Assembly: GCA_020718105.1 (NCBI GenBank) | Contig: DYDA01000010.1 | Location: forward strand, 1-64,000 | Length of the DNA: 64,000 nucleotides | Reading direction: 5' to 3' | Source: Micavibrio sp. | GTDB lineage: Bacteria; Pseudomonadota; Alphaproteobacteria; UBA9219 | Part shown: in pieces, positions 9,442 through 17,885 of the stretch | Position numbering within the stretch: the first letter of the stretch is position 1 | Layout: each line of letters opens with the position of its first letter | The notes under the pieces: model-generated | Seen by the model: the letters and a program-made list of their open reading frames with translations, nothing else | Told to the model about the DNA's origin: nothing | The model's database searches: none | Program-made: the position numbers and the translations under genes

Positions 9442-9948
9442 ATGAACAATATTTTCGTCCGTTTCGCCAGCAAGCCGCTCCACATAGGCGATGTCAAAGC
9501 GGCGCAGGAAAACGAAACGCTCCGCGCCGAAGACATCAAGATCACCGAGACAACTGAGTTAAGCACAGCAGAGTACGATGCCTTCATTCAATCGTTTCTC
9601 TCAGACCGCAACTGGTGCGTGGGCAAGGGTGGCTGCGCAAACGGGCGTGTCCAAGTGATTGAGGTTACTGCGCCAGATCGCCAATCGCTTTACGTCAACC
9701 CCGAAGGCTATAATTACGCGCGTTACGTCGGTCTTAAAGCCCCGGACAATGCGTTGCGTTTCCCCGATGTACGCGTTCAGCTTTCAGGCCGAGACGGCAA
9801 CGCATTTGCTGTGTTGGGACAATGCCAACGCGCCGCGCGCAAGGAAGGCGTGTCGGGCGATCAGATCAAAGAGTTTATGGCCGAGGCATCCGCCGGAAAC
9901 TATGATCACCTGCTGGCCACATGCATGCGCTGGTTTGATTGCACCTAA
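9442..9948 (+). CDS. Hypothetical accessory protein with two apparent domains (DUF6329-like N-terminus plus a second domain)
   Basis: LSDRNWCVGKGGCANG... N-terminal half and QLSGRDGNAFAVLGQCQRAARKEG...YDHLLATCMRWFD C-terminal half. Confidence 0.65.
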   Translation: MNNIFVRFASKPLHIGDVKAAQENETLRAEDIKITETTELSTAEYDAFIQSFLSDRNWCVGKGGCANGRVQVIEVTAPDRQSLYVNPEGYNYARYVGLKAPDNALRFPDVRVQLSGRDGNAFAVLGQCQRAARKEGVSGDQIKEFMAEASAGNYDHLLATCMRWFDCT

Positions 9949-11168
9949 GCGGCCTGAACTAACTCAGCCTTCTTTCCCGTAAACTCTTCCCACCGCTTGA
10001 CGATCACATCGCAGTATTTGGGATCCAGTTCAATAAGCCGCGCCTGACGGCCAGCTTTTTCGCAAGCGATGAGAGTACTGCCGGAGCCGCCAAAGCAATC
10101 CAAGACGATATCGCGGCTCTTGCTGCTGTTACGGACGGCGCGTTCAACCAGCTCCACTGGTTTCATGGTCGGGTGCAGATCGTTCTTCGCGGCCTTGTTT
10201 ACGAACCACACGTCGCCTTGGTCGCGCGCGCCGCACCAAAAATGATCCGTGCCTTGTTTCCAGCCATAAAGAATCGGCTCGTACTGGCGTTGATAATCCG
10301 ACCGCCCCAGCGTGAACGTGTTCTTTGCCCAAATGACAAAGGTCGACCATTTGCCGCCCGCCGCGACGAAAGCCTTCTGCAGCGTGTGCAGCTCGCTTGA
10401 TGACATGCAAATGTAAATCGCGCCTTTGCAAACGGCGATCATGTTGACGCATGCATCGTAGAGAAACGCCTCGAACCCTTCACCGAGATTGTCGTTCATG
10501 ATCTTGCGATCATTGCCGCGCATTTTGTCCTTAGCAGTGTTGCCATAATCCACATTGTAGGGCGGATCCGTAAACACCATGTCGGCCAGTGCGCCGTCAA
10601 GGACGCGCTCGACGTTTTCAAGGATCGTGCTGTCGCCGCAGAGCAAGCGATGATTGCCGAGGACGTAAAGATCGCCTGATTTTGTTTTTGGCTCAACCGG
10701 AACTTCCGGAACCGCATCGTCGTCCGTATTACCAGACGCGCCGTCATCCTCCAAAAGATCGGCAAGCTCATCATCCGAAAAGCCTGTGAGCGAGACGTCG
10801 AATCCATCACCCTCCAAGGCCGCCAATTCATCGCGCAAAAGATCGTCGTCCCAACCTGCATTAAGCGCCAACTTATTGTCGGCAATAACGTAAGCGCGTT
10901 TCTGCGCCTCGCTCAGATGGTCGAGCACGACAACGGGGACTTGCGTCAGGCCTAGTTGTTTTGCCGCCTGAAGGCGGCCATGCCCTGCAATGATCCCCGC
11001 TGCCGTATCGACCAGAATGGGGTTGAGAAACCCAAACTCGACGATGCTTGCCGCGACCTGACTAATCTGCTCGGGCGCGTGTGTGCGCGGATTGCGGTCG
11101 TAAGGCACAAGCCTTCCAACATCCCAAAGCTCGATGCGCTCAGCCATCCTATGGTTCGAAGAGGTCAT
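9945..11168 (-). CDS. ParB-like nuclease domain plus DNA N6/N4 methyltransferase
   Basis: LVPYDRNPRTHAPEQISQVAASIVEFGFLNPILVD..IIAGHGRLQAAKQLG (ParB-like), DPPYNVDYG and DCFGGSGSTLIACEKAGR (MTase). Confidence 0.92.
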   Translation of the reverse strand: MTSSNHRMAERIELWDVGRLVPYDRNPRTHAPEQISQVAASIVEFGFLNPILVDTAAGIIAGHGRLQAAKQLGLTQVPVVVLDHLSEAQKRAYVIADNKLALNAGWDDDLLRDELAALEGDGFDVSLTGFSDDELADLLEDDGASGNTDDDAVPEVPVEPKTKSGDLYVLGNHRLLCGDSTILENVERVLDGALADMVFTDPPYNVDYGNTAKDKMRGNDRKIMNDNLGEGFEAFLYDACVNMIAVCKGAIYICMSSSELHTLQKAFVAAGGKWSTFVIWAKNTFTLGRSDYQRQYEPILYGWKQGTDHFWCGARDQGDVWFVNKAAKNDLHPTMKPVELVERAVRNSSKSRDIVLDCFGGSGSTLIACEKAGRQARLIELDPKYCDVIVKRWEEFTGKKAELVQAA

Positions 11169-12519
11169 TCTGTTCCGGTTTCTGTGATGGCTTCAGTTGC
11201 CAAAGTGCAAAACGCATACGCTGCGACCAACGGCACCACGCCGTTCCCGCAAAGGCGGAGTCTGTCCACCCGATAGGCCAACCCATCAGCCATTCGACAA
11301 ATCGCGGGTTTAAGACTGGCTGGGATTCCGTCCCATCCATTGTGGTCAGCTGGGGCTGGTGGCCAGATTGGTAAGCCATCGGATGCGCCATCATGGAAAG
11401 ATTGACCTGCTTTCCCTTGGCCATCCGCCTCTGGATGCAGGGGTTCGATAGATTCCCCCGATCCCTGTAATCCGTCGATTGCGGCGTCGGCCACGTCTTG
11501 CTGGCCTCGGTCAAACTGAGCCCGTGATCCGAGCTTGTGCTGCCTGGCTCCTGCGCGCGCGGCGTCGGCCATTGAGCTTTCGCTATCCGGTAGCGACCGC
11601 CGCTCTTGGCCTTCTCCAGATCCTGTTTCGTGTAGGGAAACCCTTCCGGCTGCAGCACCGTCTCCGCAAGGCTCGGCGTGCGAAGAACATTGCGCCCGTC
11701 CTTGCGGATCATTTTCTCCGGTGGCCGCGCACGCTGAACAAGCGAGTCCGTTGCTGTTGCTGTCGGCCATAAGGTCGTCTGCGCCGTCAGCGATACGAAG
11801 CACCGATCCGTCCGGTCGCCGTTGCGCTTGAGGAAGCTGTCCTGTTTTTCTGTGGTCTCCTGCGCGCGCGGGGTCAACCATAGGGCCGCACTCACTTCCA
11901 GCCGCCCCTTCGGGTTCCCAGCCGAGATCTCTTTGCGTGATGCCCCGTTCGCCGAAGACACCCTCACGGTAGGCCAAGATGAAGAGGCGTTCACGCTTGT
12001 GCGGCGCGCCGACTTCCTGCGCCGTAAACAGGCCTGCCTTAACGCGGTAACCCATGCGCCAAAGGTCATCGTGGACTTGCTCAAACCCCAATCGTAAATG
12101 CCCGCCGACATTTTCAAAGAAGCAGAGCGGCGGTTTGATCTCGCGGACGATCCGCGCAATGTCCGGCCAAAGATGGCGCGGGTCTTTGTCGCCGAGCTGG
12201 CGGCCTGCAATCGAGAACGGCTGGCATGGATAGCCTCCATGGACGATATCCACCACGCCGCGCCACGCTTTGCCACGGAAGGTTTTAACATCGTCCCAGA
12301 CAGGCGCAGGATCCAAGGCCGTGTCTTCCATCCGCGCCACGAGAGTGGATGCGGCGTAGCTTTCCCGCTCAACGTAACAAACAGTTCGATAGTCTGGCAA
12401 AGCGAGGTGGAGGCCGAGGTCGAGTCCGCCTGCGCCCGCGCAAAGCGAGAGGCCGAACAACGCGCGCCCTTCGTTTGGGCATGCGTGATCGCCTCTGGCG
12501 GCAGATAGAGCCAGACCAA
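11149..12519 (-). CDS. Overlapping +1-frame ORF (frame B) with WPTP...NPRFVEWLMGWPIGWT motifs; true start unknown
   Basis: 456 codons open in +1 frame; repeated LWPTA/WPTPRAQ/WPTPQSTDYRDRGNLSNPCIQRRMAKGKQVNLSM and LNPRFVEWLMGWPIGWTD motifs resembling phage methyltransferase-associated proteins. Confidence 0.5.
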   Translation of the reverse strand: MVWLYLPPEAITHAQTKGARCSASRFARAQADSTSASTSLCQTIELFVTLSGKATPHPLSWRGWKTRPWILRLSGTMLKPSVAKRGAAWWISSMEAIHASRSRLQAASSATKTRAIFGRTLRGSSARSNRRSASLKMSAGIYDWGLSKSTMTFGAWVTALRQACLRRRKSARRTSVNASSSWPTVRVSSANGASRKEISAGNPKGRLEVSAALWLTPRAQETTEKQDSFLKRNGDRTDRCFVSLTAQTTLWPTATATDSLVQRARPPEKMIRKDGRNVLRTPSLAETVLQPEGFPYTKQDLEKAKSGGRYRIAKAQWPTPRAQEPGSTSSDHGLSLTEASKTWPTPQSTDYRDRGNLSNPCIQRRMAKGKQVNLSMMAHPMAYQSGHQPQLTTMDGTESQPVLNPRFVEWLMGWPIGWTDSAFAGTAWCRWSQRMRFALWQLKPSQKPEQNDLFEP

Positions 12520-12535
12520 GTGAGTTGTTCTCCAT
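11165..12535 (-). CDS. C5 cytosine DNA methyltransferase (frame A)
   Basis: LSLCAGAGGLDLGL (motif I), GGYPCQPFS (IV), ENVGGHL (VI), QEVGAPHKRERLFILA (VIII), RVDRLRLCGNGVVPLVAAYAF (IX/X). Confidence 0.9.
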   Translation of the reverse strand: MENNSLGLALSAARGDHACPNEGRALFGLSLCAGAGGLDLGLHLALPDYRTVCYVERESYAASTLVARMEDTALDPAPVWDDVKTFRGKAWRGVVDIVHGGYPCQPFSIAGRQLGDKDPRHLWPDIARIVREIKPPLCFFENVGGHLRLGFEQVHDDLWRMGYRVKAGLFTAQEVGAPHKRERLFILAYREGVFGERGITQRDLGWEPEGAAGSECGPMVDPARAGDHRKTGQLPQAQRRPDGSVLRIADGADDLMADSNSNGLACSACAATGENDPQGRAQCSSHAEPCGDGAAAGRVSLHETGSGEGQERRSLPDSESSMADAARAGARQHKLGSRAQFDRGQQDVADAAIDGLQGSGESIEPLHPEADGQGKAGQSFHDGASDGLPIWPPAPADHNGWDGIPASLKPAICRMADGLAYRVDRLRLCGNGVVPLVAAYAFCTLATEAITETGTE

Positions 12536-12543
12536 GTTTTTTC

Positions 12544-13029
12544 TTAATCGTTGCTCAGAATGAAACAGGCGATGTGCCGTCCCGTGCCTTTTCCTTGCGA
12601 TCCGTCTTCAATCGCGCACCAGCGGACGTCTCCAAGGTTTCTGACTTTAGCGCCAGAAGCAAGCAGCATAAGAACCCACTTGTCGATGGGATAGACCATC
12701 ACAACGCGCTTACCCTTTTTGAATTCCGCAACGGCTTTTTTTGCCCAAGCCGTCGCACCTTTCTTTTTTCCATTATGAAGGATGGAGCCGAACGGTGGGT
12801 TTACGTAATTGGACTCGCCCCATTCGATATCAAGACCATCGAAGTCGGCAGGTTTTGGAAAGGGACACGGATCGAACGTGAAACAAAACTCTTCGTTGAG
12901 CCGCGCCATCAAGTCGGGCGGGGTCAACCAGTAATGTTTCCCGTCGCCGCCGTTTCCGTTTTCAAAGCCCATGCCCCGTAACCTGTTGTGCGTGATGTAA
13001 CCTGTAACCGCCCTGTAACCCGTTTTCAT
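12544..13029 (-). CDS. Phage N6-adenine methyltransferase (Dam family)
   Basis: HYWLTPPDLMARLNEEFCFTFDPCPFPKP...NYVNPPFG...VMVYPIDKWV. Confidence 0.85.
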   Translation of the reverse strand: MKTGYRAVTGYITHNRLRGMGFENGNGGDGKHYWLTPPDLMARLNEEFCFTFDPCPFPKPADFDGLDIEWGESNYVNPPFGSILHNGKKKGATAWAKKAVAEFKKGKRVVMVYPIDKWVLMLLASGAKVRNLGDVRWCAIEDGSQGKGTGRHIACFILSND

Positions 13030-13101
13030 TCCTTCACGCTAGCGAAGGCCCGCGCTTCGCCCGCCCGCATAGGTTATGCGGCGGGAAGTACCTTTTAGAT
13101 T

Positions 13102-13305
13102 TCAAAGGGATGCTTGGTTAGCGAGCTGATAACCGTTGTCTTCGAGCGCGTCCGCCGCGACGAGGTGCTTGGTCGTCGGGTCGTCGATGCGGTTCAAGCG
13201 AACGTGCATTCCCGAAGGCCAGATGAGAATCTCTTCAACCTGCCAGAGCTTGCCGCGCGTGTTGCCGCGATGAAATGTTTGCCCGACTTCAATTGCACGT
13301 TTCAT
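13102..13305 (-). CDS. Hypothetical small phage protein
   Basis: 67-aa ORF in phage operon. Confidence 0.5.
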   Translation of the reverse strand: MKRAIEVGQTFHRGNTRGKLWQVEEILIWPSGMHVRLNRIDDPTTKHLVAADALEDNGYQLANQASL

Positions 13306-13311
13306 GGAGAG

Positions 13312-14031
13312 TTACCACGGCCAAACAGCGCCGTCATAACCGAGAAAGCTTCCGCTTTGCTCGAGCGTAAGACCCGCGATGATCTTGCGCATGCCCGTCA
13401 CACTTTCGTCGGTCGATATGTCTGCTTGCGAGCCCCCCATATCCGTCCTGACCCATCCGGGATGGAAGCTGATGACGGTGATGTGATGTTCCCGCAAGGC
13501 TTGTGCAACGTTACGCATCGCCATATTCAAAGCGGCCTTGCTGGTGCGGTAGGCGATGGAGTCGGTCGTTTCGCGGCTGATGGAGCCCATCATGCTGGAT
13601 AACATAACGATCTTCTTCTCTTCGCCCAAGAGAACGTGCGGCGTGAAAGCTTGTGTCACCATGATCGGCGCAATGGTGTTTGTGCGAAGGACTTTGTCCC
13701 AAGCCTCGGGATCAATCTTGCCGAACGTCTGCGTGTCGTCACCGTGTTCAACACCTGTGCTTGACCCACCCGAATAGATGCCAGCACAGTTAATCAGCAC
13801 GTCAATCGCTTGGCCGTTCAGTTTGCCTGCCAAAGCGTCAATGCTGGCCTGATCCGTCACGTCCAGCGTTTCGATCTGGATGGATGGGTTGAGCTTTGCC
13901 AGATCCTGCAACGTGTCAGCGCTGTCCGATTGGCGACAAGCGGCAATGACGTGACATTTGTCATCGGCGTACTGATTGACAAACTCAAGGCCAATGCCGC
14001 GATTGGCGCCGGTGATGAGAACAGTGGGCAT
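13312..14031 (-). CDS. SDR family oxidoreductase
   Basis: VLITGANRGIGLEFV, NCAGIY, SSMMGSIS...YRTSKAALNMA. Confidence 0.9.
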   Translation of the reverse strand: MPTVLITGANRGIGLEFVNQYADDKCHVIAACRQSDSADTLQDLAKLNPSIQIETLDVTDQASIDALAGKLNGQAIDVLINCAGIYSGGSSTGVEHGDDTQTFGKIDPEAWDKVLRTNTIAPIMVTQAFTPHVLLGEEKKIVMLSSMMGSISRETTDSIAYRTSKAALNMAMRNVAQALREHHITVISFHPGWVRTDMGGSQADISTDESVTGMRKIIAGLTLEQSGSFLGYDGAVWPW

Positions 14032-14131
14032 AAAACCTCGCCTTGGAAACACAGTGATGCAAATCACGCATCATGATTCAAACTATGGCAGAAAATGTTG
14101 CGTTTGTTGAGCACTAAAATGTTGCACGGTT

Positions 14132-14527
14132 TTATGCGCCTGAACCTCGGTCATTGAGGAAGATCGAAATCTTCGTCAACGCAAGCACCCAACGTCGCCA
14201 AGCGGTCGTCCGGTCGCATCCTAATTCGTAGCAAATCGCTTTCCATCGCACATTGGCGGCGCGTTTCCAGACCAGTCTCCGCTCCTCGATGTCAAGGCAG
14301 GCCATCCAGCAAAACGTCTCTTCAAGGCGCGTGATCTCTTCCGTGCGTGCTTGCAGCTTAAGCGGCAGCTTCTCCTGCTGCAGGATTTCCATCTCGGTGT
14401 ATTTGATCGTCGGCCACACGTTAAAATATCCCTGCACAACTACCGGAGGGAGCTTTCTGAGCGTCTTTAAGGCTTCCTCGAGTTGATCGGCGACCATGCT
14501 TTGTGTCCAACGTTTAATCTTTTTCAT
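14132..14527 (-). CDS. DUF6362-like phage protein
   Basis: MKKIKRWTQSMVADQLEEALKTLRKLPPV...RWKAICYELGCDRTTAWRRWVLAL. Confidence 0.6.
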   Translation of the reverse strand: MKKIKRWTQSMVADQLEEALKTLRKLPPVVVQGYFNVWPTIKYTEMEILQQEKLPLKLQARTEEITRLEETFCWMACLDIEERRLVWKRAANVRWKAICYELGCDRTTAWRRWVLALTKISIFLNDRGSGA

Positions 14528-14723
14528 GGCTACCTCGTGCAACTTGGGTTTCAATTTTGCCGTAGAGCTTTTCGCCAATCCGACAAAGAAGCTCTTTTTC
14601 CGGCCACGTCAGGCGGCTGTCTTTGACCGAAACGACGAGGATGCCTTGTTCACGCCATCCATCGTGTTTGATCTTCTCAGCGGAGCGGCGTTCACCACCG
14701 AAGGACTGCGGAAGCCATCTCAT
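14514..14723 (-). CDS. Hypothetical small phage protein
   Basis: Internal ATG gives MRWLPQSFGGERRSAEKIKHDGWREQG...; ATGA overlap with next upstream gene. Confidence 0.5.
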   Translation of the reverse strand: MRWLPQSFGGERRSAEKIKHDGWREQGILVVSVKDSRLTWPEKELLCRIGEKLYGKIETQVARGSHEKD

Positions 14724-15247
14724 GCGTTGTCTTCCGCCTTGTAATGCAGCGCCCAATCGAGCATGGCCAACGCACTCACTGTTTCTTTCGACGCCGCGAT
14801 GAATCCTTTGCGCCGTATGGCATCGATCAGGCTTTGCTGGTCGGTCAGGTCGCTTCCGATGACGTGCTTGCGCACGTCGGACATGGATGCCCCGATGTAG
14901 GGAATTTGTCGCCAGTCGCACGATGCGGAGAGCAGACCGAGAAAGCCGCCATAGACCACCGCGCTTTGTGTGTTTGCGTGGATTTGGACATCGGCATAGA
15001 TCACGGCATCGAAGCCGCCGAATTTCTTCGACATATCATCAAGCCAATAACGGAAGCGCAAAAACTTCATGCCTTCGCCTTCGTAAGGATTGGTGCGAAA
15101 GGCGTTGACACCGAGTTTAATCTCGCCGTTGCGTTCGTGGACGGCCCATCCTGTTTGCAGGCCAAGCGTGAGAGCCAACAACGAACATTTGCGCAGCGGC
15201 GACGAGCAGACGGGAAGTGTTCTGGATAGAGCGGGTAAAGCGGACAT
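14720..15247 (-). CDS. RuvC-like (RNase H fold) phage protein, probably degenerate
   Basis: LLALTLGLQTGWAVHERNGEIKLG...DAVIYADVQIHANTQSAVVYGGFLG pattern. Confidence 0.6.
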   Translation of the reverse strand: MSALPALSRTLPVCSSPLRKCSLLALTLGLQTGWAVHERNGEIKLGVNAFRTNPYEGEGMKFLRFRYWLDDMSKKFGGFDAVIYADVQIHANTQSAVVYGGFLGLLSASCDWRQIPYIGASMSDVRKHVIGSDLTDQQSLIDAIRRKGFIAASKETVSALAMLDWALHYKAEDNA

Positions 15248-15355
15248 GATAAACCTCTGTTTTTGAATTTGTGGGAAGGACGAAAAACAAAAAACGATGG
15301 TGGTCCCCTCGCACGGGGCGCACTGCGCGACGTTCTTGCGCGGGCAAAACGGTTT

Positions 15356-16369
15356 TCACGCTTGGCCATCGGCATCCTCCCTCGGCTTGACGACGATCTT
15401 GAACACCCGTCCCAACGCGCGGAAAAGCGCATCGCTATAGTGATTTTCGAGATAGCTCGCCTGAAAACCGGTGGGAGCAAAGATGATCCCCTGATCGAGA
15501 TCGAACGTGCAGGGAGCCAACCACCGCTGAATAACGCTCGCGTTGAAGGCGTAGTGGTTCTTGAGTTTTGAAAGCAGTTCTTCCGGCAAAGGCGGATAGT
15601 CCGCTGGCTTTGCCGATGTTGCCTCTTGCCCAGTAATTGCCGCGTCGGGATGAAACTTGAGTTCGCGATCAAGCCAGTTCAACCACGACTGCCGCCAGCC
15701 TTTGTCGCTGCGACGGATGTTGCTGCCTTTCCCAAAACAGAAAAACTGCTTGAAACGCACAGCCTGCTGATCGATGGCCGCATCAGACCAGCCGCGTGTC
15801 GTCGCGATCTCCCGCCAAACCTCAGGCGGCGACCAGTCAGGCGCAAGGGGTGCGACCTCGGCTTTCGGCTTTGGGCTGGCCACTGGGGGGACTACGGGGG
15901 GTATAGATTCTGGCTTATGGACTCTGGACTCTGGCTTCTGGGGCTCGGAACCTTGCTCGGATGCTTGCTCGGCATTTTGCTCAGGAAGCGCAAAAATACC
16001 TTTGTTGTTCAAGAAGCTGGCCTGTCCTCCTTTCGCGCCGTTCTGGCACAGTTTTTGACGTGTACGATTGTCGCGCACCATGCGGCGGCAATAAATGCGG
16101 CTCTGGGCATCACGGGAAAAAACACCGTTCCGAGAAAGCTCGCCGAGTAGCGATTCAACCTCCTGTTCGGAAACACCGCTTAAGCGTGCGATGTCCGTCG
16201 AGGAACAAGGTCGTCCTGCCACGGCTACGAAGCCGGTCGGGTTGGATTTTGCCGCGAGGCAGAGAAGCCGCATCCAGAGGCCTTGTGCCGCAAAAGAGCA
16301 CAGACGGAGTTCTGGATCGTTTTCCCAATCGTTCCAAAAAAACTTGCTCCATGGGTTGGCATGGGTCAT
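15356..16369 (-). CDS. Phage replication-initiator-like protein
   Basis: MTHANPWSKFFWNDWENDPELRLCSFAAQGLWMRLLCLAA...; basic/Pro-rich linker and C-terminal region typical of phage replication organizers. Confidence 0.65.
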   Translation of the reverse strand: MTHANPWSKFFWNDWENDPELRLCSFAAQGLWMRLLCLAAKSNPTGFVAVAGRPCSSTDIARLSGVSEQEVESLLGELSRNGVFSRDAQSRIYCRRMVRDNRTRQKLCQNGAKGGQASFLNNKGIFALPEQNAEQASEQGSEPQKPESRVHKPESIPPVVPPVASPKPKAEVAPLAPDWSPPEVWREIATTRGWSDAAIDQQAVRFKQFFCFGKGSNIRRSDKGWRQSWLNWLDRELKFHPDAAITGQEATSAKPADYPPLPEELLSKLKNHYAFNASVIQRWLAPCTFDLDQGIIFAPTGFQASYLENHYSDALFRALGRVFKIVVKPREDADGQA

Positions 16370-16497
16370 GCGGAACACCCATGAGGCAAGAAAGACGTGT
16401 CGCGTCCGATAACGGGAACAGGCGGCACGATGAAGCGTAGTGCCTGCTCGGGTTCGGTCACCAATCGTATGTCTAGCGCAATGGACACGATGACAGA

Positions 16498-16728
16498 TCA
16501 CGCGGCTTCGGTGATCGGGGCATCTAAGAGAATGCCGCGATCCTTGACCGTGGTTTGGCGGACTTGTTGTTCCTCGTAAGCCCTGATGTCGCACAGGCGG
16601 TAGAGTACGTGACCACCGATCTTGAGAAAGCGAGGGCCTTTGCCGTACCGCCGCCAATGATCCAAGGTGCCGGTGGAGAGTCCCCACCGCTTTGAAAGGT
16701 GATAAACGTTGAGATGAGCTTCTTCCAT
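16498..16728 (-). CDS. AlpA/MerR-type helix-turn-helix protein
   Basis: NVYHLSKRWGLSTGTLDHWRRYGKGPRFLKIGGHVLYRLCDIRAYEEQ. Confidence 0.75.
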   Translation of the reverse strand: MEEAHLNVYHLSKRWGLSTGTLDHWRRYGKGPRFLKIGGHVLYRLCDIRAYEEQQVRQTTVKDRGILLDAPITEAA

Positions 16729-16803
16729 TTTTGGTCTCCACGAGATGTTGCGTGAGACCCTTTAATGTTCACAGATCAAAGACTCGAAAAAGTGCCTGAA
16801 AGT

Positions 16804-16890
16804 CGCCCGAAACTATTTTTTAACAGGCTGATTTGCTTATTAAAAACGAACGCCCGAAACTCGCCGGACTTTCGGGCGTCGTTTCGGGCG
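16804..16890. promoter_or_regulatory. Four copies of a 10-bp element (GTTTCGGGCG/CGCCCGAAAC), two per orientation
   Basis: Copies at 16804-16813, 16851-16860, 16870-16878 (9/10) and 16881-16890. Confidence 0.6.
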
Positions 16891-16980
16891 TGAAGGCTTA
16901 TGATGATTTCTGCGCAAAATCGCGCATTTTTGATTCGTTTTTCAATTGATTTGTTCAGAGCAGCTCAGTTTTAAGCGCGA

Positions 16981-17637
16981 TCAGGAAGCCCTGTATTGCG
17001 TGAACAGTGGGCGGATGTTGTTAGCGATGGTCTTTGCAATCGGGGCATGCGACAATCCAAGCTTCGTTTGCGCCCACCCCTCCAGATACTTGGACTCGGC
17101 GGTGATCGTTTTTTTCAATCGGCCCTGCGTCGCGCGATCTTTAAAGTGCTGAATGATGAGTTTCATAACGCTCGGTCTTCCGGTCAAGGCGGAAGCAACA
17201 TTCGTTTTACTTTTACGCACGATGCGCGCGATGGTGTTCAGATCGGCTTCAAAGCGACCCTGTTCGGCGCGACTTACCTCGAGCGACGTGAGGCATATCT
17301 TGTAGGGCTCCTGATCGTAATGGATCGTGTAGATTTCTCTTCGATCAAGCGAATAGAATCTTCTGATTTCGGGAATCTCTGGCGCACGGTAGATTTTGCG
17401 CAGTTCGTCGCCCGCGACGATAAAATAACCCTTGAGGCTGATGATGTCCTGCTGAACAGGAAATTCATCTCCATCAGCCATTTTCATCAAGACAGAACGA
17501 ATGGCCAGAACATCGCCCAGCCATGTCTGTACTTCCAGTCGATCTCGTTCCGTCTGGTACTCGATATCCTTGAAAGGGAGCTTCCAGTGCTCGGCTAATT
17601 CAATCAACGAGTAATGGTCTTTTTCTGTCTGCAACAT
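16981..17637 (-). CDS. Hypothetical phage protein
   Basis: 218-aa ORF, with palindromic operator-like sequence upstream. Confidence 0.7.
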   Translation of the reverse strand: MLQTEKDHYSLIELAEHWKLPFKDIEYQTERDRLEVQTWLGDVLAIRSVLMKMADGDEFPVQQDIISLKGYFIVAGDELRKIYRAPEIPEIRRFYSLDRREIYTIHYDQEPYKICLTSLEVSRAEQGRFEADLNTIARIVRKSKTNVASALTGRPSVMKLIIQHFKDRATQGRLKKTITAESKYLEGWAQTKLGLSHAPIAKTIANNIRPLFTQYRAS

Positions 17638-17667
17638 AATTTATATCGTCCGGCTACAACCAAAAAA

Positions 17668-17691
17668 CGGTAATGCTCTCGGCTATTACCG
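17668..17691. promoter_or_regulatory. Operator-like palindrome
   Basis: CGGTAAT-gctctcggct-ATTACCG upstream of the 16981-17637 gene. Confidence 0.4.
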
Positions 17692-17885
17692 TGTTATTAT
17701 GATGGCGGAATAATATGCCTAGAGGCTATAATAATCAATATAAATGTAGGGGTTAGGCGATATTTGCATGCTGCGCTGCGGTATAAAAACGTGGCTTTCG
17801 AAGAAAAGATTTTCGCCCGCGCTCGTCATGAATCCATCCTACGCTCGTTAACCTTAACGAGGCATCATCGTGGCTTTGCTAGCGT

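Noticed and set aside
11479-12508. Plus-strand ORFs opposite the cytosine methyltransferase
   Set aside because: Unlike frame B on the minus strand, they carry no recognisable motifs and look like GC-driven shadows.
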